Shown one piece after another: positions 1 through 11,172 of a stretch of 64,000 bases of DNA. A program made the position numbers and the translations under genes. Each line of letters starts with the position of its first letter. The stretch's first letter is position 1. Source of the stretch: Solicoccozyma terricola (Eukaryota > Basidiomycota > Tremellomycetes > Filobasidiales > Piskurozymaceae); contig BCLD01000015.1 of the NCBI GenBank assembly GCA_001600875.1, positions 515,222 through 579,221 of the forward strand, in the 5' to 3' direction. Below the pieces are notes generated by a model. The model was not told where the DNA came from. It saw only the letters and a list, made by a program, of their open reading frames with translations, and did not search any database.

Positions 1-2714
1 CCACCGATCATCAAGTAAGTCGTAGGTCATCGGTACGAGAAGGCGTTGTACCGGACTTTGAAGCGGGAAGAGGCGGTGATGGAATCGGTGGTGTGGGATT
101 ACCACTGGACGGGACGTTGGGTGAAGAACACGAAGAGATGGAGAGAAGATCAAAGTTGTCCAAGTTGAGGAAGATACTCGAATGGTGAGTTTTCCTTTTA
201 TGCTGGAAATATTCGATATCAAACATTACAGCAGACCTGATGCTCGTATGCTGACTGTTTTTTTGTTGAACATCTTTTGTAGTCCGATGTGCCCGCTCGA
301 TTCTCAACGACGCGATAAGCTTCTTCATCAACCTATCACGCTCCACTGCGGTCATACCATCTCCTCCTCTCACGTCTCACTTCCTCGCATACCTTCGCCT
401 GACGTCACTCTAGCCGCGAATGCAGACGAAGCTCATGCCATCATGCAAGCACATCAAACTAGAAAATTGGCCATGTGGACGGGAGTAAGATGTCCTCTGC
501 CTGTGTGCAGACAACATCAACAATTTCGAACGGATGGTCATGAAAACGGTGAACAGGATCCATCCACCGTAGGATCCCCAAGAGAACGACTGCGTGGACA
601 GGGAGTCCAGTATTATCCGGCTAGGGCACCGCCTCTCGAGGTTGAAACCCTTTCAGATCCAGTCGAGTCGGAGGTGGCTAATGAAAAGCAGATACTCGAC
701 GTCACCGTTGGAAAAGCTTTGGCATTGGTGATGAGGGAAATCGAATTGCAGGAAATTTTGGATTCTGCGGAAGATCGCTGGTTGACTGGCGGCGCCATCT
801 CGCAAATGGGAGATTCGGAATCAGAAGCAGATGCAGATGATGAAGCTGGAGGAGAGCCAGAATCCAGAGGTGATCCTTCAGCTACACCGTTCAGAGGCGT
901 TGTATTGGGTGGCGCCATTTCTTCGTCTGCGCTAGGCCTGCTTCCGCAATCGGCAGCACACTCTGTGTCTCCACGCAACTCGAGTAAACGACGTCGCCGG
1001 TCAACACAAACTAGTTCGTCTCCATCGGACACGGATGAACAGTCGACAGACGGTCGCCCTCGACTAAATAACGCTCAGAGGTGGAGAAGTCGAGAATCTC
1101 GCTCTCGTCCAGTCATCCACATGGACGCCTCCCAACAATCGCGGATGCATGCGATCAACTTTGAAAAGGAGTTGATGGGCATTGTGGAGTGCGATGTTTG
1201 TTCACAGATGTTGCACGAACCCGTGACGACGCCTTGTCAACATGTGAGTGCTCGTCTCGAAAACCTCCTATAGATATCTAACCTGAATATTCCTTTCTGG
1301 GCAGACGTTCTGCGCCAAGTGTCTCGCGAGATCTCTTGACCACTCGTCCAGGTGTCCACTTTGCCGGCAGAATCTCCCCAGCTTCGCTTTCTTCCAAGAT
1401 CATGCCGTCAACAAGGTGTTGATGTCAATCAGTGAGTGGAACACATTCTGTTTATGCAGTACTTGCTCATCATGTTGATCGAGCATCAGTTCTCATCGTA
1501 TTCCCAACGGAATACGACGAACGCAAAAGAGCCATTGAAGCCGAGGAGCGGGACGCGCGTCTTGATTCCCCCATTTTCGTCTGCGCATTGGCATTTCCTG
1601 GTCTGCCAACCATCTTGCATGTCTTCGAGCCAAGGTGAGAACCTTCATGCTCAATTTGGATCAAGGACATATTTGAACCTGTCTTTTCGATGCCAGATAT
1701 CGCCTCATGCTTCGACGATGCGTCGAATCGGGCAATCCCCGGTTTGGAATGGTGCTTCCTGGCCGTGGGGCAGGCAATCCAGGCATCGCTGGTCTCATGG
1801 AATATGGCACGATGTTGGAGATCAAGAGCATCCAGATGTTGCCGGATGGGAGGAGTATGGTCGAAACGATGGGCAGCTATCGGTTCAAGTTGTTGGAGAG
1901 CGGTTCATTAGATGGCTATACTGTTGGCAGGACAGAAAGGTATGTCCAGCGCCATCAGCCTAACGGTGCACTGTCTGACGTTTTGATTTCATCCAGGATC
2001 GATGACATCACCCCGGAAGATGAGGAAGCGCTTGAGCGTCTGTCAATCCAACGAGCACGCAACGCTCGTACCGCCGCCACTGCTTCGGCATCGGGAGCCA
2101 TGCCAACGTCATCAACCCGCGATATCGGTACTCCCCTTGAGAGTACGTCGCGTAGACCGAGTCCTCTGCGTTCCATCTCCACGGATGCTCTTAGTCATCA
2201 ACAACAAGTCACGATACCGCTCGAGTCATTCCCTACGTCAGAACCCTCTACAGCGGAGCTCATGGCCACATGTCAATCATTCATTGAACAGCTTCGATCT
2301 GGCAGTGCACCTTGGCTACTACAACGTCTCAACAACACGTACGGGCCTATGCCGGACACACCATCCGAGTTTTCCTATTGGATGGCCTCGGTCATGCCGA
2401 TTGACGAGTACGAAAAGGCAAGATTGCTACCGATCAGGTCGCCGCGCTTGAGGCTGCGTTTGATTGTTCATTGGGTAGAGCAACTGAGATCTTCCTGGTG
2501 GTGAGTGGTGCCTGGTGTCTAGGTCTGAGGATCACGTCAATTTACTGACAGTCTTGATTCGACATCATGCTTGTCTGGGAATTTTGCTTGTTCAGGTTTT
2601 CGAGCGGGTGAGCCTTCCTTCCCTTGCCGCATGAAAGAGGCACTGTATTGACTTCCCTTTTACCTGACCTTCCCTACTCATCCTGATATGATCTTAAGGT
2701 GTGTCGTTGGCTGA
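1..2714 (+). CDS. RING finger / LON-domain protein, 5' truncated
   Basis: The gene enters from the left edge; the first in-window exon is open from base 3 and ends with a donor at 185. After splicing (exon resumes at 283) a first RING-like Cys/His cluster appears (ECPMCPL, then LHCGHT). About 300 residues later a clear C3HC4 RING follows (CDVCSQ, PCQHTFCAKC, CPLCRQ), interrupted by an intron after PCQH near 1241. Downstream is a LON substrate-binding domain (roughly 1490-1950; VFPTEYDERK, ILHVFEPRYRLM, FGMVLP). Two small 3' exons give a C-terminus WWFSSGCVVG with TGA at 2712-2714. This order matches the LONRF/CRL-type fungal RING-LON proteins, inferred to be E3 ubiquitin ligases whose LON domain binds substrate; no protease domain is present. 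The acidic/serine linker between the RINGs is low complexity. The true start and N-terminus lie outside the window. Confidence 0.85.
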
Positions 2715-3007
2715 ATTCATTCCGCGAATCAACTTCTTCATCTCAGCGGCTGAACTCACCTCCAGAGTGTTTGCTAGGGTTTCGCGGTATGTCTTGCCAC
2801 ACTTATTAGGAGGATGAGGGTCAGGAGACATCCCCAAAGACCTCGCAACTCAATTTCCCATCTCAAGAATTGATGTTACTTCCCTAGCATGTAGTCTGTA
2901 GATGCTTTTGCAATTGTAGCCCAGTTACATGACGACTGTATCAATTCATCACATTGTCTCATATCACAAGGCGGTTCACATGCGAGTTCTAAGAGTATGC
3001 CGCTTGT

Positions 3008-4838
3008 CTAAACTTTCCCAGCTTTGCCCTCCTTGACAACGTATTTGCCCTGTTTCCTGACCTCATCAAATACCTGCATGACAATCCTGCTCTCGTCTAA
3101 ATCACAGAGCTCGCACTCGGTCTTGCCGTCTCGGATTGAGCGAGCAACATAGTCGGCCTGGTAGTGCATACCCCTACCGTGGTGGATGGGGAACTCCTTC
3201 TTTTCACCCTCGGTGGACTGTGGAGTTGGTTCATTCTTCTCAGATGACTTGGGGTAAATGATGTAGCTTTCTGGGGCGAATGTTGGGCCTGCAAGAATTG
3301 TCGTCAAGTCGTGTTACACGGCCAACTGCCCCTCATAGTTACTTACAGGCCAAGTAAATGTCAGCCTTCTCTAGTTGAAGGATGCAACACTGCCGGGTGC
3401 TGCTCTGGATGACCATGGATGCGGTGCAAATACTCTGACCAACGCCCTCCCAATCGACCACCCAGGTGGAGCTGGCATCAACACCATTTCGAGGCAACAA
3501 GTCCATGTGAGCTGTAACAGATCTCGGCGCTTTTTTGCCCTTGTTCAGAGGATTCTGATGCATCAAGAGCATGGTCTGCAAGGCGAATCGTAAGTCAGCA
3601 TGTAGAAGATTCTTCGATGTTACCGGTCAGTGACTTGCCCAAACCATAGGATACGGTCTGAATGAGACAGGTTCATTTAGCATCTCCAGGTATATGGACT
3701 TCAGGTATGGATGTCAATAACGTACCCAAGATCGAGCAAAGCACCACCACCGAGCTTGGGGTCGATCATGCGGTGACTCTCCTCCAGAGCTGGGTGCCTA
3801 TATTAGTCGTGACTCTTTCAATACAACGAGCAGGACTTGTACTAACTCTCTGGCTTGATGTTGAAGGACAGGTCGGCAAACCTGTTAAAGTCCGAGGCGA
3901 GGCGAGGCCGTCCAGCTTCAGCTCCTGCATATTGGCTGAACCACATCGCGATACACACATTCGTTGGAGCTTACCGTACTTGCCACCAAAGACATCCTCT
4001 TGCAAAGGCTTGACGATAGGATGCTGCAGAATAGTTTGGCAGAAAGCGTTTAGGGTCGAAGAAGTAATCCAGGACCTGAATAAGCTCCAACTCACGAATC
4101 GAGTCCAGACAGCTTCCATGAGGAAGACTTTCTTGGTTTTGGCAAGCTGAATCAGCTCGTCGAGCTCAGCCGTGTCGAATGTGAATGGCTGCGAAGAAGG
4201 AATCAGCGACGGCACATGTTTATCGGACTTTCTGTGCTTCTCACCTTTTCACATAAAACATGCTTGCCGGCGTTCAACGCATCCTTCGTATTCTCGTAGT
4301 GGTAGGTATGAGGAGTACCTGTTTTAGGTCAGAATGCTTGAGTAATGACGATCCCTCGCCACATAAATGACTCCATATCGACTGACCAATGTAAATAGCA
4401 TCAACATCCTTGCAGTCGTAAACTCCCTGATATGTTCCAAAGGCCTGAACCTTGGATGCAACGCTCTTGTCTTCACATACGTTGGAGATGAATTTCTGAG
4501 CAGATTCCACGGAGCGAGAACCAACGGCAGCGAGGATGTGCTGAACGTCAGTAGTTCCACGGCTGGAAGAGAAAGAGTCAGTCAACGTCCGGCTTAGTGC
4601 GTGTTGCGAGACTTACACGGTGGGGTCCAAGAGCAAGTCCTAGGAGTCGCACAAAGTTAGGAAGCAAGCTAGTAAGAGAGCACCTCATCTTCAGCTTACC
4701 TTGGTGAAAGTGGTCGCAATGCCACCTGGGATCGCCAAGAGGCTCGGTGAGCGTCGTGTTTTGTCCAGATCCAGGCCCAAACACCTCACCAGTAGAAATG
4801 ATACCCCATCGGAGTTGGAAAGGCTTGGTTCCAGACAT
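3008..4838 (-). CDS. Gfo/Idh/MocA-family NAD(P)-dependent oxidoreductase (dihydrodiol / xylose dehydrogenase-like)
   Basis: ATG at 4838 begins MSGTKPFQLRWGIISTG. Splicing joins this to GIATTFTK, giving a Rossmann-type glycine-rich nucleotide site. Later exons read VGSRSVESAQKF, YDCKDVDAIYIG, TPHTYHYENTKDAL and HVLCEKP, the Glu-Lys-Pro motif typical of this family. FLMEAVWTRF and a C-terminal exon ending GKYVVKEGKAGKV (stop 3008-3010) follow. The pattern is that of dimeric dihydrodiol dehydrogenase / NADP D-xylose dehydrogenase relatives, soluble enzymes oxidising sugars or diols; the substrate cannot be told from sequence. About six or seven short introns are needed. The gene runs in the same direction as the RRM gene upstream, 190 bp away. 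Confidence 0.82.
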
Positions 4839-5028
4839 CTTCTTATGCGTGGTAGAATTTGATTGTTACAGTGAGATCAGTGGTGTCAGAGATATGATGT
4901 TACTGGACAATGAGCAAAAGAGTGCGCCGGGAAAACAAGCAGACAGACATGCAGAGCGACATCGTTAAACAGATCTGGTCGGCCTTGAGCGACATTTACA
5001 AACAAAAGTGGAGGCAACTTAACCCGAA

Positions 5029-5905
5029 TTACTGCCGGGCCGGTGCTTGTGAACTCCGCCGTGATAGCTCTCGCATCCATCGCTGCTCCACCTCGAAGAC
5101 GCGATCTAGACGCAGGAGGTCCTGTGCAGCGGCCTGAGGGTCAGCTTTGGAGGCAATCAGGAAGAGCCGTGAGCCGGCGCGAACATTCCTCACGCGATTC
5201 GTCGTCTTCTCTTCCATTCGTAAGCCCAACTCCTGCAATGTGCCTCTACTGTCGTTGCCTTCGAACATCCAGAATTGCGGCTCGTCCGAGCGCTCCGTGT
5301 ATTTTCTCTTCGACGATGTCGATTTCGAAGTGACATCCGTCAGAGTGGTATTGAAGCGCTGCATTTGATCTCGGATAAGGCAACCGCTAAGGTCGTCCTT
5401 TATCTTCGAATAACTGTCGGGATTATCAGCCGGAAAAATCTTGTTTAACCAGAGGCACAAAGGACAAAAGGGAACCTACTCGACAGGATACTCATTTCTA
5501 AACCACTTGATGATGAATCTGTCTCGATCGTCCAACGCGCCGTTCTGAATTCGACTGTCGTCTCGAAATTTGGACTTTTGAGAGGTCTCCCCACCGCTAA
5601 GCTTCGCGGCAGTCAGTGATGTTACCTCGTGAGTCGGACGAAAATCATCTCCATGCGTCTCGAGGTGTCGTTCTTTGGAGCGTGCCCTTGCAGGCTTGAT
5701 CGGGCGTGTTGTAGAAGAAGATTGATCGACGCTCCGAATAGCTGGTTCCTGTGGAGGATCTCGTCCCCACCTTCGATGAGTCGCTGTTCCGTTTCCAACG
5801 GAGGATATTGTTACGGGAAGGTCCTCGACAGGTACCCTCTCAGGAAATGACTCTCCAATATATTTCTTTTTCTTCTTCTTTGGTTTGGTTGATAGCGCCT
5901 TGATA

Positions 5906-5936
<31 letters not shown>

Positions 5937-7222
5937 CTACTGCCAATATTGCTGGCGGCCTCTCTGTGCCTTCCACGTACGTAGCAGTGGGAGTATGCAC
6001 CGAAACCTGATGTAGAGTCGGTGGAGGTTGCGGTGGCCTGACGGGCATCGCTGCGACGGGATGCACGGCCTGGGATGGGTTATGAGAGGCCGAAAGAGGT
6101 ACCGAAGTCGCCGTAGCACCAGATAGCGATGGGTCCAGCGACGACCCATATGGCGGCAGTTTGTCGCTCAGGTGCGGAAGACCCATTTGTGGTAATGCAC
6201 CTTCCTGTTGAAATCCCCTCCAGCTCTCCTCAGAACCTGCCGTGAAAGCTCCAGGTGGAGGGATCCCGCCGGGCCATAATGGCGCCAACGTCCCAATATA
6301 CAGTCTAGGGTATTTACCGTAGGGGAATTTGTGAGCGATCGCTAATTTTGCTTTATCAGGGTGCGCGAACCTGACATAACCACCGACTGTGTCTGCTGTA
6401 CCATGCGAACGCCGGTCGGCCCCTTGATATCGTTTGGCGGTGACCCGACCGTATTCTTGCTCTAGGAAGTTGGCCACGAGATAAAAGTCATCCTCGCTGG
6501 GTAGGCCTCGGATTTGAACACCAGCGGTATCCACCAATTCCGTTGCGACTTGAGAAGCAGGTCGATGGAGGAATTGGTTGTATAAGCCAATGTCGAAAAA
6601 TCGAACGGCAATCGTTTGAGTGCCATCAGTCTTGTTACGACCTCGGAAAGCTATTGAGAAGACGAAGCCGTGACGTCTGAAAATGGCGAAGAGATCTCCA
6701 AGCTGTACTTTGTCAAGGTCAGGAATGGGTGCACGGAGGAAGAGTCATTTCAAGATTCTTACAGTGTAGCCCGATTTTATTCCAGAAATTATAAGTTCAG
6801 GACTCTTATTTTCATCCATGTCGAATCCATTAGCTCGAGCTCTAACGTCATATCCAATGGCGGGGAATCCAGCATGTTCGAGCGGTGGGCCTCCTCTGAG
6901 ACCTGCTGCTGTAACAAGGATCTTTTCGGCTGTTAAGGGAAGCGCAACCAGATTAGGTCTTCCACTTGGAGGTGATGAACGTTGGAGGATCGAACCTACC
7001 ATAGTATGGATCACTGAAGAAGACAAAAACCCTCGAGCTATATCCATACGTAGGCATATCCATCTCTCCGCTATCACATCCCGACACGATCGAGACATAT
7101 TTTCTCCACTGTTCGTCTGACATTGGTCGGCTGCTTGGTGGGAGATGTAAGCGGACCCAGTGAGCCTCGTTCCATCCAGGTGGTGCTCTTAGACCAGGGG
7201 GGAGTTCCAGAGTATCATCCAT
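5029..7222 (-). CDS. RNA-recognition-motif (RRM-like) protein, uncharacterised
   Basis: I place the start at ATG 7222 (MDDTLELPPGLRAPP). Exon 1 splices near 7006 into AEKILVTAAGLRGG, and a second junction joins ...SGYT to LGDLFAIFRRHGFVFS. Then come FRGRNKTDGTQTIAVRFFD and, further on, VQIRGLPSEDDFYLVANF and GGYVRFAHPDKAKLAI. These look like two degenerate RRM folds (RNP1/RNP2-like strands), so RNA binding is inferred. The middle is Pro/Ser-rich with a run of Ser encoded by (GAC/GAT) repeats near 5920-5940 and a Lys cluster PKKKKKKYIG. The last exon (about 5412-5029) is charged and ends SSQAPARQ. Total length is about 665 residues. I recognise no named orthologue. The upstream gap of about 190 bp holds a CACGTG site at 7323. 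Confidence 0.65.
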
Positions 7223-7322
7223 GGATCGAAGAGGCTGAAGTCGACAAAGGATGAATGTAAAATAACATGAACAGCTCATGACACTGCTGAAATAATGCCA
7301 AGTCGCCGTTTCATTTAAAAGC

Positions 7323-7328
7323 CACGTG
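7323..7328. promoter_or_regulatory. CACGTG E-box upstream of the RRM gene
   Basis: GCCACGTGGC, a 10-bp palindrome, lies about 100 bp upstream of the proposed start of the RRM-like gene and just beyond the 3' end of the MFS gene. It matches the core bound by bHLH factors such as Cbf1/USF; function here is inferred. Confidence 0.4.
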
Positions 7329-7413
7329 GCATCGATTAGATCAACACTATGGAATACATTGGATATGACACAATCCTCGCTCAATGGCATCTATACCTTC
7401 GCCGTCCACATCC

Positions 7414-10400
7414 CTAGAGCTTCAGAGTAGGCGAGTACTTTGACTTGGCACGAAGAGCAGCTCCATATCGATAGAACAGGAACGGGATAGGTGCTGTTTT
7501 GCGATTTTTTTTTTGATCAGCCCGCCACTCTCTTCTTACACGGGTGGAAACAGAACGAACCTAGTAATAAAGCGATGAATCCTAGAAGTGTGCTTGCCCA
7601 ACGAGGATTCAGCTTCTGGTACATTTGAGTCGCGAAGAGTGGGAAACCAGCACCAAACAGCGATCGAATGACGGCTGCATAGTCGGTTGTTGGCGTCAGC
7701 CTGGGGCGCCGCTCATTCAGATATGAGTTCTCTCGACGTACTGTTGGCTGATAACGCAGAAGCAGCTGCAAACAAGTATGTATCCACAAGGAAATTAAAA
7801 GATGAGACGAAGATACCAAGCGTTGCGAAACCTATGACAGCGCCGCCAATAGCAGGTCCGATCCAAGGGAGTCTATTTGTCGGAAGCCCCGCCTTGATGA
7901 GTACATCTACATGTGCGACTCAACCTGTTTCAAGACCAGAACTCACGTAGGATAACTTGTCCACCCAAATATGAAGAAACCAGCGATAAACAATGGTGCA
8001 CAGACCATCATCATCTCCAATCTAGCTTCAGGAGGAGTAGGATTAGGAGCGTTCTTGAGCGCAATTTTGCGATATCGAACGTCGAAAACCACAATGTAAA
8101 GGATTGTAGCTAGTACTCCGCCGCTGTGTGTGAGAAAGAAAGGTAAGATGTTAGACTGGAACATTGGGTGGGAAAAAAAGGGAAACGAATCGTACATGAA
8201 AACGCCGAGGAACATAAGACCAGTGATACCAGAGTTGAAATGGTGGCCTTCGGTGAAGACGACAGGGAATGCTTCAAAGAGAAGATAGATACTGATGCGT
8301 AAAGGACGAAGTTAAATGCCTGAAGAGATCCGCAAGGCGCGCAGGTAACTCACCATCCATAGACGAAAGACCTGAATCGGAATCGACACTTGTTTAGCCA
8401 CTCGTGAATTCAAAGGCTTAACATTCCACCTGGCCTACTCACATATAAACAGTGACCGCCTGCAGAATCGGCTCCATTGCCAACAACTTGAAAGGCTTGA
8501 CCAGAATGTCCCTTGCTCGATCTTTGAAAGCATGTTCCGTGCGATCGACTGTGGCGTTGAACAGGGAAAGAAATCAGCACCGGCTTCAGGAAAAGTATTT
8601 TGGGGCGTGGATTCCTTACGTGGAGCCCACCACAAATCTTCTCCGGATGATTTGCGGAGTCGTTTAGCTTTGATTTGCAAGAGACGAGGACCGTATGTCT
8701 CGGGGATGGTAAACAAGATGCTTTTAAGGATGAGGAATATGTATTCAAATTAGCCCTCAAATAGAGACGATTGATATTGATGGCAGTGCTTCTCACATGA
8801 AAAAGCAAAAACCCGCAAACATGGTGAGCACCCCTGACGATACAATAGTGACTGACATGAGATGAAGCTTCAAGCGTCACACAATAATTTGCACTCACAA
8901 AACAGCCATCTCCAGCTGGTTCCCGAGGCACCGATGAAGCCTCCAACGATAGGTCTGTAAACGTGCGCGACTCGTTCAATGAGAATGCCGATACCAGCTG
9001 CCTGATCAAGATGCGCACCCAAGAGCAGGACTGCATGACAAATATAAAGAAACAGGAATGTTTCAGCGTTTGGCCGCTTTTAAGATGGCAAACGGAGGGG
9101 TCCTGCAACTCACCCTGCGAATGGAGCCAATGAAAATAGAGACATGGCAATTCCTCTCCTGTCTGCGTCCCAGATGTCCGCGAGTAGCTGCAAGAAGGAC
9201 AATCAGCTCGTGGGCCGTAGCACAAGCAGAACTACCGAAAAGATGACATACAGCACCAGCGTTCGTCAACTGTTCCAGAAAAATAATGTGTTAATCAGCT
9301 CATGATCTAATTTCTCCATCTTACAATCCATCCAAACCCCACCGGACAACTGGCAAACAATCCTCCCAAAAACCTGAAGACCAGAATACTCGCTGTATTC
9401 CTGGAAAGTGCACAACCGACTTGGAAGCCAGTATAGCATGAAAAGGCGATGAGGAAGATCGGACGACGACCATATGTCTCTGAAAGTGGACCCCACAGGA
9501 GAGGACCGACTGTGTAGCCCGCAACGAAACTGTAAAATGGGAGGCAATCATCAGGTTTGCAGACCATAATCCTGCGAAAACGAGTGATGTGGGACGCACA
9601 GAGCTATTGTAAGGGTGGCAACCTCTGTCCCGAAACCGAAATAAGCCATCATCTGCTCAATGACACCGGCTGTCAAACAGGCTTCATCAGCCTCCGCCAT
9701 TCCACCATTCAACGCATTCAAGACTGCCTCTCACAAGGTGCAGAAGAAGCAAACGTCGAGTTCAAGACCAAGAGAGATGCAGCGGCAGTGATATACCACC
9801 TATAGGCTACCGTCCAATTCTGAGGCACAAACATCAAACAACAGTCAGTACTCTTTCGCGCGAGATATGATGCTGGACATGCTCCACCTACCTTCGGGTT
9901 CGCCTTCTCGCCTTGGTCCCATCTAACCATCCATTCTTCGTCATCCTTCTCCATGTCAGGCCCTTCACTTCCTTCCTCTATAATTTCTCCCCCTGCCTCA
10001 AGGGACCTTCCAGATCTCCTCGAAACTCTCGATGCGATCTTCTGTAACCGACGGTTTTCTCGAGCTTCTGCGTCTTCGCGGGATCGTACAGGTGGATACG
10101 CAGAATGTTCATCGTCTGCCGGAGCGACTGAGCCCATTGGGCAAACTGTTTTGATGCGCGAATATTAGTATTAGCATCGGTCTTCGAATTGGGAGGAGGA
10201 GGAGGAGGAGGAGGAGGAAAAAGACAGAGGGCACGCACCGACAGCTGGCTGTGATGTCATTCGTCGCAAGTCGGATGCCACACCTGGACCTTTCAACAAT
10301 TCATCTGCTCGAATGTTCACTGTATTCGCTCTGGTGCTCCCTTGTTTCTTCATTGCACTGGTCATGGCTGGCGTCCCAGGAGTTCCTCCCTTTTCACCGG

Positions 10401-10683
10401 AGACGAAGTCTGCGCCTGCAATGTAACCCGTCTCCCCACCCTTCTTCTCCCTCGGAGAAAGGGGTCGACTGTCCGGACTCCATGCTTCCCTTACTATCTC
10501 TGCTTGTCTGACTATAGGGTCTTCCGTTCCATCACGCGAGAGCCGTGGACGGAGTTGATGATGCGGGAAATTGGGTAGGGGAGTAGCGAGAGGTACATCG
10601 GCGGTCGCTAGGTGTTGGGATGAGGTCGAGGGTGTTGGAGAGGGATGAACGGTCGATGAAGCCGCTTCTGAGGGCGATGACAT
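7414..10683 (-). CDS. Major facilitator superfamily transporter, DHA1 type (polyamine/drug proton antiporter-like)
   Basis: Start is ATG 10683. A long hydrophilic Ser/Pro-rich cytosolic N-terminus (about 200 residues) precedes the motif NPKNWTVAYRWYIT, which in the Tpo/Flr-like DHA1 group marks entry to the first membrane helix. Then follow ASLLVLNSTFASSAPS, VAGYTVGPLLWGPLSE with motif A as GPLSETYGRRPIFL, helices 4-6 (FRFLGGLFAS), a cytosolic loop (KRLRKSSGEDLWWAPR) and the C-terminal half (FLGVFM, FGWTSYPT, AVIRSLFGAGFPLFATQM, FIALLL). The last exon splices at a GTTCGT donor to PIPFLFYRYGAALRAKSKYS and stops at 7414-7416. About ten short introns break the membrane domain. Predicted plasma membrane or vacuolar antiporter with 12 helices; substrate is unknown. 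It is followed in tandem by the RRM gene after about 190 bp. Confidence 0.85.
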
Positions 10684-11172
10684 TGTGTGTCCTTGTTCTG
10701 TTTGTTATTGATTTGCAAACTTGACGGAGGTTACCGAGTCACCTGGAGAGTGGAGAAGTCACAAGAACTTTATGAAATGGACAAGGAACTCGCGCTCCAA
10801 TCTCGGTTAAGTGCCTGGAGGTTGACACAGCCTGGAATAGAAATATGAATATGACGAGGTCGAATTGCTTACCCCACCCCGGCTCCAAAGTGCAAATCAA
10901 AAATTTCCCAACTTTCCGTCCAAGCCGGTAATGCTCACGCCGATCGGAGAGATTCCTATTTTTTTTCCGGTGGCGAGCGACCTCGACAGCCGGCGGCAGG
11001 ACGCGATGCCGAGGGCTGAAAGTGAGACATTGCGTCATCGCGTGGTCGAGCGATGTTGAGTGACATTCCATCGGGAACAGGGTAGAGACCCATATGCTAT
11101 AGAGAGACAGAGTCGTAGATACAAAGTACACTGTCGCGACGTCCATCAAACCCATCCCCGCAGCCCAAATCA
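10684..11172. other. Intergenic region, MFS promoter side
   Basis: This 489-bp gap lies between the 3' end of the orphan gene (11173) and the start of the MFS gene (10683). It should hold the MFS promoter. An open frame on the minus strand across it has no protein-like composition and I do not call it. A TGCGTCATCGCG element near 11030 resembles a bZIP (CRE-like) half site; nothing else stands out. Confidence 0.4.

Noticed and set aside
613..1032. 139-codon minus-strand frame inside the RING/LON gene
   Set aside because: Antisense shadow of the acidic linker; no start context or homology.
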